Positions 36,701 through 41,709 of a DNA stretch of 64,000 nucleotides are shown in pieces. Source of the DNA: Bacillus sp. FJAT-27264. GTDB taxonomy: Bacteria > Bacillota > Bacilli > Paenibacillales > Paenibacillaceae. The position numbers were made by a program, and so were the translations under genes. Under the pieces are notes generated by a model. That model ran no database searches. It was not told the origin of the DNA and saw nothing but the letters and a program-made list of their open reading frames with translations. The stretch spans positions 390,338 to 454,337 of the forward strand of contig NZ_MAQW01000023.1 of the NCBI RefSeq assembly GCF_001682855.1, read 5' to 3'. Position 1 is the stretch's first letter. Each line of letters begins with the position of its first letter.

Positions 36701-37497
36701 AGGCGGCTTCTTATAGAGAGCTTGCTGACAAGCGTATGGAAGAAATCAATGAGCTGGAAATGAGTCTCCTGGAGACAGAAGACAAGGCTCAGGGGCTGAA
36801 CCGAGAAAGCGAGGACCTGCGAGGCCAGTTGAACAGCCTGGTGAACAAGCTGGACGACGAAGTTCTCCGGCGTGCGGAAGCGGAGCAGCTGAACGGGGTG
36901 CTCATCGGCGAGGGCGAGCAAGTGCGCAAGGATCTGGCAGACCTCCAAGTCCGTTATGAGGACATGATCTCACAGTATGATGAAGTTCTTCAGGACGGGG
37001 AGCGTCTTCAGGAGCGATACCGTCTGCTGGAGGAGGAACGCGAGGAGATGGCCGTCCGCCTCGAAGAGCTGTCCGAGGCCGGGCGCGAAGCAGCGGCTGC
37101 GGCAGCTGAGCAGCAGGATGTGCTGAAGGAAGCTCAGGAGTATGGGGCTTCCTGGAAGCACAGATATGATGAGCTGGCTACACGCCAGCAGCAGTGGGCC
37201 GAGGCGGAAGCCCAGCTGCGCGAGGAAATCGAGATCTGGCAGCAGGAAGCCACGGAGGCTGAAGCGAAGCGGAAAGCAGCGCATCAGGAGCATAGCACGG
37301 TACTGGAGCAGCTGAACGAGATCGGAGAGCATTACGAACTGGCGCAAGGCCAACTTCGCTTGCTTCAGATCCAGTCGGAGGTTAAGCAGGACGAATTGGA
37401 CAAGATCAATCAGGAGTATCGTAGCCTGCAGGCGGAATATTCCAAGCTACAGCTGGAATATAATGAATGGATTCAACTGATCGAGCAGGACAGTTGA
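33736..37497 (+). CDS. zapA: Giant ZapA-like division protein with repetitive coiled-coil tail
   Basis: Residues 1-95 are a normal ZapA domain (RVAVEIYGTSYKLVGSSSDY, RAISKSHNRLDTPRIAVLAA), the FtsZ-bundling factor that is usually a whole protein of 85-110 residues. Here it continues to 1,253 residues of unbroken, charged coiled coil. Residues 241-310 are 11-residue repeats (LGKELEDTKSA, units at 241, 252, 263, 274, 285, 296, 307). Residues about 380-960 contain eleven copies of a longer unit around LGExLDAELxELRQ, with leucines at 394, 443, 492, 541, 604, 667, 730, 793, 842, 891 and 940, so unit lengths are 49 or 63 residues. The rest to EYNEWIQLIEQDS is non-repetitive coiled coil. GTG 33736 has an ideal AAGGAGG site. 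Position between pheT and mutS2 is the conserved zapA location, supporting orthology. The role of the tail is unknown; a filament or spacer at the division site is inference. Confidence 0.85.
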   Translation: MAMDRTRVAVEIYGTSYKLVGSSSDYMKQVADYVDEHMRAISKSHNRLDTPRIAVLAAVHMAEQALQVQDIKKEVNMLTGERSELRVEVSRLLEVQRERQEEYERLDAAAKEEAKRLIAAVEEERKRHLEAREQEQAEHLQQLLEAEQAADDARRKLTEDLQSREQELKDLKAGYEQEQKALRENNHKELAEAESVRLAQLEDLKAAHLLELEGIQEALVQEKGEALAAAEQELAATRESLGKELEEVRALLGQELADTKSALGKELEDTKSTLGKELEDTKTQLGQALEEAKSALGKELEDTKVELDKEQAKNKELRQTQGAQEHRHKQSVQELEKQLAELRGGTGQLQSRLRAAEAGVKTEREAHLTLLGQYEVIVKREEQLSGELQAATALGETLSGELEEVRQRYDSSQNEVAVLRGSLEEAESGLSAVQAELRTANELGEMLDAELGEVRQRYEASQNEVTVLRGSLEEAESNLNAVQGELRTANELGETLDAELKEVRQRHAASQEEIAGLREALEEAKNSVSHVQAELRSSTELGEMLDAELEELRQLHVASQEEVKVLQELLTASQEKVQELSGSLKEAESNQRVVLEELGTANELGEVLDTELKELQQIHAASQEEVKELLQRHVDSQEEVQELRGSLEEAESNLRAVQEELSTASELGEVMDTELKELRELHVASQEEVKELRQRYARSQEEVQELRGSLEEAESNLRAVQEELSTANELGDVLDTELKELQQLHVASQEEVKELLQRHAHSLEEIAGLREDLQESKGSLSSVQEELRSSTELGEMLDAELEELRQIHASSQEEVKVLQGSLEEAESNLRAVQEELSTANGQGAVLNTELKELLQRHAASQEEVAGLREDLQEAKVSLSQIRKEFQSSTDLGEILDAELEELRQRYTTSQNEVTVLQDALEEAKNSLLRVQEEVRSTTEFSEVLNSELEELHERYELSVKEAADLRTSLGETGDSLSQVQQELDRVAGEAASYRELADKRMEEINELEMSLLETEDKAQGLNRESEDLRGQLNSLVNKLDDEVLRRAEAEQLNGVLIGEGEQVRKDLADLQVRYEDMISQYDEVLQDGERLQERYRLLEEEREEMAVRLEELSEAGREAAAAAAEQQDVLKEAQEYGASWKHRYDELATRQQQWAEAEAQLREEIEIWQQEATEAEAKRKAAHQEHSTVLEQLNEIGEHYELAQGQLRLLQIQSEVKQDELDKINQEYRSLQAEYSKLQLEYNEWIQLIEQDS
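34456..34665 (+). repeat. 33-bp repeats encoding 11-residue coiled-coil units
   Basis: Inside the zapA-like gene, seven in-frame units encode variants of LGKELEDTKSA at a constant 33-bp period. Eleven-residue periodicity in coiled coils gives a nearly straight or slightly right-handed bundle, unlike the heptads that follow. Confidence 0.85.
34873..36615 (+). repeat. 147-bp and 189-bp in-frame repeats in zapA-like gene
   Basis: Eleven units with DNA periods of 147, 147, 147, 189, 189, 189, 189, 147, 147 and 147 bp. The longer unit contains an extra 42 bp (14 residues, two heptads) around the SQEEVKEL segment. Neighbouring long units are nearly identical in DNA, for example at 35668 and 35857, which are 189 bp apart, so they arose by recent tandem duplication. 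Confidence 0.9.
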
Positions 37498-37513
37498 ATA
37501 ACGGATGAAGGTA

Positions 37514-37558
37514 GAAAGCCGGTCCCGACGCGTATTGCGGTTGGGTCCGGCTTTTTTA
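37514..37558 (+). terminator. Intrinsic terminator after zapA-like gene
   Basis: AAAGCCGGTCCC and the arm GGGTCCGGCTTT pair around a CGCG-containing loop region, followed by T residues. Confidence 0.8.
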
Positions 37559-37634
37559 GATGAATAATGAATTCCGCTTCCATATTCTGCAACTTTGTCC
37601 AGCTTCGAGTCGTCTGAAGATCGAGGTGATACCC

Positions 37635-38462
37635 ATGCAACTTAAGCGTAATATAATACTGCTACCAGCCATACTAGTTCTGCTGATTTCAGGCTGTGGG
37701 GATGTGGAGAGGGGAAGCGTTTCTACATCAGCTGCTTCTGCCGGGTTGAAAGCCGCGGAGGAGACTGCTGAGGGAACGGAGCCGAAGACAACGTCCGAGC
37801 CCAAAAGGGACTATAAACAAAACAACAAACAAAAATGTCCTGACGCCATTATCGAATGGGTAGATGTCTTGATGAACAATGATATTAAATACGTGCGGAA
37901 TTATGAAGGTACACAAGAGGTTAAAGCTGATCAGATCGGTGAAAAGGTAGGGGAGGTGTCCTACATGCTGAGCGACAATGCTTGTTCTGATCATATTACG
38001 GTGAATGGTGATGCAGCTTTTCTACCAGTCGGCACTGAGATTTATGAACTGAAAGGATACCGGCCGGAGTTTCGGGTGGTGGCTAACCATTCCATCTATG
38101 AAGTGAGCGATAATCCCCAAGCGCAGACTGTTGGCAATTTGCTCGATATTGGGGGAAGGATTAGTAAAGTTAGTATTGAAAGCGGGAATGACGGCAGCTT
38201 CATCCGGTATTTTGCCCCTGAGGCAGCGATGGTCTTTGAAGAGGAGCTGTTGGGAATAAAAGCATCTGATTTTAAGGAGATCTATGCTGTAACAAGCCGT
38301 ACGAAGAATGAATGGCAGATTTTTTTGCGCGTGCACCTGCAGGATGGCACCTCGTTGCGGATGGTCTTTTACCCGGAAGCCAATGCCATTCACCCGGGAG
38401 GATTTGGGACCGAGAAGCTGAAGGAGATTATCCTCTCGCAGAAATTAGCTCATGGGAAATAG
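37635..38462 (+). CDS. Lipoprotein of unknown function
   Basis: A 275-residue exported protein beginning MQLKRNIILLPAILVLL and the lipobox LISGC, so it should be lipid-anchored after cleavage before the cysteine at residue 20. A low-complexity Ser/Ala/Glu/Thr linker follows, then a folded domain starting near CPDAIIEWVDVLMNNDIKYV. I do not recognise the domain; the mix of short strands with YELKGYRPEFRVVA suggests a small beta-rich fold repeated or extended. The open frame begins 75 bases earlier, but ATG 37635 has a GAGGTG site and starts the signal peptide. It follows the zapA terminator and precedes a long repeat-rich noncoding region. Confidence 0.7.
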   Translation: MQLKRNIILLPAILVLLISGCGDVERGSVSTSAASAGLKAAEETAEGTEPKTTSEPKRDYKQNNKQKCPDAIIEWVDVLMNNDIKYVRNYEGTQEVKADQIGEKVGEVSYMLSDNACSDHITVNGDAAFLPVGTEIYELKGYRPEFRVVANHSIYEVSDNPQAQTVGNLLDIGGRISKVSIESGNDGSFIRYFAPEAAMVFEEELLGIKASDFKEIYAVTSRTKNEWQIFLRVHLQDGTSLRMVFYPEANAIHPGGFGTEKLKEIILSQKLAHGK

Positions 38463-38507
38463 AGAGGATTGTCTGCTGAGGATAATAACTGTGGTAAATT
38501 GACGGAG

Positions 38508-38786
38508 TAACTTAGTGTGATAAGTGAGGGTAATAAGTGAGAGTAGTAAGTGAGAGTAGTAAGTGAGAGTAGTAAGTGAGAGTAGTAAGTGAGAGTAGTG
38601 AGTGAGAGTAATAAGTGAGGGTAGTAAGTGGGAGTAATAAGTGGGAGTAATAAGTGGGAGTAATGAGTGAGAGTAGTAAGTGAGGGTAACTAGGTGAGTG
38701 AAATAAGTGAGACTAACAAGTGAAGGTAGTAATTGAAAGTAGTAAGTAAGAGTAGTAAGTGAGAGTAGTAAGTAGTAAGTGAGAGC
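38508..38786. repeat. 13-bp tandem array, unit TAAGTGAGAGTAG
   Basis: About 20 units of a degenerate 13-bp repeat run from 38508 to 38786; the first third is nearly perfect, later units vary at 1-3 positions. Since 13 is not a multiple of three, all frames stay open, which explains the long reverse open frame here. I see no ribosome binding site and judge it noncoding. Confidence 0.9.
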
Positions 38787-38810
38787 AGGCGCTGCAGCAG
38801 TCCGTCGTCG

Positions 38811-39001
38811 AATAACTGGAATTTCTCCTGTTAAATTAAGGATTACATGCAGTTGGTGAAGGATAACTGGAAAAACTCCCGTTAATGTCGCATTTTGGAG
38901 CAAATGAGCAGTCCAAAGTGCGAAATAACAGGAGTTTTTCCATTTAAAATAAGAAATATTGATTGGTTTAGCGAAATAACAGGAACAATTCCCGTTACTT
39001 C
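38811..39001 (+). repeat. Dispersed four-motif intergenic repeat, copy B
   Basis: Dyad motifs AATAAC-x-GGA...TCC-x-GTTA begin at 38811, 38862, 38924 and 38975: intervals 51, 62 and 51 bp, identical to copy A at 5776. The third blocks of both copies share TTTTTCCATTTA, and the fourth ends with TTCCCGTTA in both. It lies exactly between two unrelated 13-bp tandem arrays. Confidence 0.85.
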
Positions 39002-39069
39002 CATAAGGTTCATGCTGCCCCAAGGCAAGTAGATGTTCTCCCAGTCGCTATCCTGCAAACTACCGCCTC

Positions 39070-39316
39070 TTCGCACTACGTAATCGCACAACGTAATCGC
39101 ACAACGTAATCGCACAACGTAATCGCACAACGTAATCGCACAACGTAATCGCACAACGTAATCGCACAACGTAATCGCACAACGTAATCGCACAACGTAA
39201 TCGCACAACGTAATCGCACAACGTAATCGCACAACGTAATCGCACAACGTAATCGCACAACGTAATCGCAGTACCTAACCGCAGTACGTAATGGCACTAC
39301 CTAACCCCGCACTACG
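39070..39316. repeat. 13-bp tandem array, unit TAATCGCACAACG
   Basis: Fourteen perfect head-to-tail copies occupy 39081-39262, flanked on the right by three or four degenerate units (TAATCGCAGTACC and similar) and on the left by one partial unit. There are no spacers, so it is not a CRISPR array. It lies downstream of the cupredoxin gene on the other strand. Confidence 0.95.
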
Positions 39317-39362
39317 TAATCGTTCTACCCTTTTCTACTCTCCACACCGCTTTCCCCAATCC

Positions 39363-39755
39363 TCACTCCTCAACGATCACATTTGCGATCATCCCGGTAT
39401 GGCCAGCGCCGCACATGATGGAACAGGTCATTTGGAAGGTTCCGGTTTCCTCCGGGACGATGACCTTTGTATTTTTTTTACCGCTTAATTGCAAATTTAG
39501 CTCGGGAACGAGAATGCCGTGATTACCGCTTTCATTTTCGAAAATGATTTTGACGGGTACGCCCTTCTTCAGGTGGTACTCCTCTTGGTCGAAGCTGTAG
39601 TTTTTGGCCTTGATGACGAGTTCGGTCTCTGCTTGAATCTCAGGCTCCTTTACAGCGTTAGTGCTGCTTCCGGCGACGTTGCTCCCGCTATTGGCGCAGG
39701 CGGCGAGAATCAGAACACAGAATAATGATAGAAAAAGTGCAATTTTAGACTTCAT
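39363..39755 (-). CDS. Cupredoxin-domain lipoprotein with CuA-like ligands
   Basis: A 130-residue lipoprotein: signal peptide with lipobox LAAC (Cys20), a short Ser/Asn linker, then a single cupredoxin domain resembling the C-terminal copper domain of cytochrome c oxidase subunit II. Ligands are all present: His79 in GNHG and the C-terminal cluster CSIMCGAGHTGM with Cys111, Cys115, His119 and Met122 (C-x3-C-x3-H-x2-M), which is the binuclear CuA pattern. It is therefore probably an electron carrier or copper-handling protein on the outer face of the membrane. ATG 39755 follows a strong GGGGGGAG site. No oxidase subunit genes are near. A cre-like sequence (39823-39838, AGAAAGCGCTCTAT) lies upstream. 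Confidence 0.88.
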   Translation of the reverse strand: MKSKIALFLSLFCVLILAACANSGSNVAGSSTNAVKEPEIQAETELVIKAKNYSFDQEEYHLKKGVPVKIIFENESGNHGILVPELNLQLSGKKNTKVIVPEETGTFQMTCSIMCGAGHTGMIANVIVEE

Positions 39756-39822
39756 TTTGCTCCCCCCTCACCTGTAGAATGGTTAAATGTGACAATTCTG
39801 TAGACATCATAACTTAAAAATT

Positions 39823-39838
39823 TAGAAAGCGCTCTATA
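39823..39838. promoter_or_regulatory. Weak cre-like site upstream of cupredoxin gene
   Basis: The core GAAAGCGCT matches the cre centre, but the right half departs from consensus. It is 68 bp upstream of the minus-strand start codon. Confidence 0.3.
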
Positions 39839-39887
39839 AAGTTGTGAAAAGTTGGTGAACAGAGATTAGTATAGCTGGGACATAATA

Positions 39888-39917
39888 TTCGACATTATTC
39901 GCAATATATTTGTCGAA
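39888..39917. promoter_or_regulatory. Pair of inverted Spo0A-box sequences
   Basis: TTCGACA (39888-39894) and TGTCGAA (39911-39917) are perfect 0A boxes in opposite orientation, 16 bp apart, about 40-70 bp upstream of a TATAAT at 39956-39961 that probably serves the diguanylate cyclase gene. Phosphorylated Spo0A is known to bind TGTCGAA. Confidence 0.5.
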
Positions 39918-40004
39918 GAATGCAAAAAAATGATGCAAAAACAATATTAATTTATTATAATGTAAACTATTATATCATGGGTTAGAAGTAGGGGATCGAT
40001 CCAC

Positions 40005-41141
40005 ATGGTCGCAGCAACTGATTCGCTGAATGCGGAGGTCTGGCACCGTAAAATATTGAATGGGTATTGGATGATATTGGCTTTCATGCTGATCGCCCAA
40101 GTTCTCTTTGTGCTGTGCGCGGATCAACTTAGACTAAAAAGCAGTCCAGGGACTGAGAGCGGATATCTGTTCATTGCTTCCAATATCCTGATTGTTATTA
40201 CTGTGGCTTCTGCGGAGATTTGGCTGCGTTCTACCTTGCAGTATCATAAGCAAGCCATTGTTGGCTGCGGTTTTATCATTTCTTATTTATTTTATTTTGT
40301 AATAGAGCCTTTTGTGGACGGTGCCCAGATGGCGCTGATGATGCCGATCATGATTTCGCTAATTTATTTTGATCGTAAGCTTCTGTACACACTAGGCCTT
40401 TTTAGCATATTCTTTTACGCTGCGGTATACTTCGGTCTGGAACGAGTGTACCTGAAGAAGCCGCTGCTCGAATTTATTGCTATGGAGTTTGTTTTCTTAC
40501 TGTTCATGCTTATGGCAAGGGCCGTGATTGTAAGGTCGAAGGAAACCGGGGAATACCTGGAGCAGCTAACGAAATCAGAACAGAGCCTGCTGGTAGAGCG
40601 GGCCATTTCGGATAAGCTGTTGAAAATTGATGCGCTGACTGGATTGTATAATCACAAGACCTTTCATGAATACCTTGACTCTTTACTGGAACAATGCGAG
40701 AACAACGGACTAATGCTGCAACTAGCGTTGTTTGATATTGATAACTTTAAACGGGTGAACGATACTTATGGGCATTGGGTCGGTGATCTGGTGCTGAAGG
40801 AAGTCGCGGCCAAAGTGGGCGGAATGATCGGGCTTAATGATTTTGCCGCGCGTTACGGCGGAGAAGAGTTTGCGGTTATTTTTACAGATAGAAACTGTTC
40901 TGAAGCCTACAGCGCAGCAGAGGAGCTGCGGTTGACCATCGAGCAGATGGAGCATCCCTATGCTGGCGGCCATCCTATAACGGTTAGTATCGGTTTATGT
41001 CGTTATCAGCTCGGCGACGGCAAGGAACAGTTATTTCGCAAGACAGATGATGCGTTGTATCAGGCGAAAAGGTCCGGTAAGAATAGGGTCGTAACATCTT
41101 CTGTCGATCCACAAGAAGTTTCCATCCTGTCCTTTGGATGA
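40005..41141 (+). CDS. Membrane GGDEF diguanylate cyclase
   Basis: A 378-residue protein with six hydrophobic helices (about 20-175) and a C-terminal GGDEF domain beginning LKIDALTGLYNHKTFHEYL. The catalytic loop is RYGGEEFAVIF, an active variant, with FDIDNFKRVNDTYGHWVGD for metal and substrate binding. It should produce cyclic di-GMP in response to a membrane or small-ligand signal; the sensor resembles no named domain that I can identify. ATG 40005 has an AGGGGAT site. The upstream Spo0A-like boxes suggest control at the onset of sporulation or biofilm growth. It is the second diguanylate cyclase in the window. Confidence 0.88.
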   Translation: MVAATDSLNAEVWHRKILNGYWMILAFMLIAQVLFVLCADQLRLKSSPGTESGYLFIASNILIVITVASAEIWLRSTLQYHKQAIVGCGFIISYLFYFVIEPFVDGAQMALMMPIMISLIYFDRKLLYTLGLFSIFFYAAVYFGLERVYLKKPLLEFIAMEFVFLLFMLMARAVIVRSKETGEYLEQLTKSEQSLLVERAISDKLLKIDALTGLYNHKTFHEYLDSLLEQCENNGLMLQLALFDIDNFKRVNDTYGHWVGDLVLKEVAAKVGGMIGLNDFAARYGGEEFAVIFTDRNCSEAYSAAEELRLTIEQMEHPYAGGHPITVSIGLCRYQLGDGKEQLFRKTDDALYQAKRSGKNRVVTSSVDPQEVSILSFG

Positions 41142-41147
41142 ATATGA

Positions 41148-41193
41148 ACAGCCCCCCTCTTCCGATATAACCGGATAAGGGGGGCTGTCTTCG
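41148..41193. terminator. Terminator between convergent genes
   Basis: ACAGCCCCCC pairs with GGGGGGCTGT, with an inner TCCGATATAACCGGA stem, between the cyclase gene and the convergent YvlD-type gene. Confidence 0.8.
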
Positions 41194-41208
41194 CGCTTGT
41201 GGTGATCG

Positions 41209-41556
41209 TTATTTCGCTGCTTCAAACGGAGTGGATACCGGCAGGAACAGGTCGATAATACCGATGACCAGAGCTGCCAGAAGCGCGCCGAGAATGGAAA
41301 CACTAACACCGCTGACTACAAACTGTGCGATCCAGATGACTAACGCGCTGACGAGGAAGCCGACAATACCGCGACCGAACGGGGTCGCTTTTCCGCCGAA
41401 AATTCCTTCGATCACCCAACCAAGCAGGGCGATCACAAGTGCCAGCACCAAAGCACTCCAGAAGCCGCCGATAGTGAATTGGGGGACGATCCAGCCGACA
41501 ATGAGCAGGACAATCGCTGATACAACAAAACGGACTACATGACCTAAAAATCTCAC
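41209..41556 (-). CDS. YvlD-type small membrane protein (phage_holin_4_2 family)
   Basis: A 115-residue protein with four hydrophobic helices (VVRFVVSAIVLLIVGWIVP, ALVLALVIALLGWVIEGIF, GFLVSALVIWIAQFVVSG, GALLAALVIGIIDLFLPV). This matches the PF04020 family, named phage_holin_4_2 but widespread on bacterial chromosomes and not evidence of phage. B. subtilis YvlD belongs here, in a SigW-linked envelope operon. The start is GTG 41556, with AAAGGAGG eight bases upstream. It is transcribed alone, divergent from mutS2. Confidence 0.85.
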   Translation of the reverse strand: MRFLGHVVRFVVSAIVLLIVGWIVPQFTIGGFWSALVLALVIALLGWVIEGIFGGKATPFGRGIVGFLVSALVIWIAQFVVSGVSVSILGALLAALVIGIIDLFLPVSTPFEAAK

Positions 41557-41709
41557 TGGTTTAACCTCCTTTGGCCCAAGCTAAGGATATGTGCAGTTGT
41601 TATTATGACCCGGATACGGAAAAGTTATGTTGGGAAACGATACCCAAATAGCGAAAATCGCCCATATTCGGTATAATGGAATCATCTATGAAGGGAGCTG
41701 TGACTGTAA

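Noticed and set aside
38445..39023. Reverse open frame of 192 codons over the first 13-bp array
   Set aside because: Same cause as above; composition is pure repeat and it crosses the dispersed dyad element.
39060..39297. Reverse-strand open frames encoding tyrosine/leucine repeats such as CDYVVRLRCAITL
   Set aside because: They arise because a 13-bp tandem repeat without stops is open in every frame; no ribosome binding site or family similarity.
38508..39316. CRISPR array
   Set aside because: The 13-bp units are directly adjacent with no unique spacers, and no cas genes are nearby.
41209..41556. YvlD-type protein as phage holin
   Set aside because: The family name contains holin, but it is a common chromosomal membrane protein and no lysis genes are nearby.
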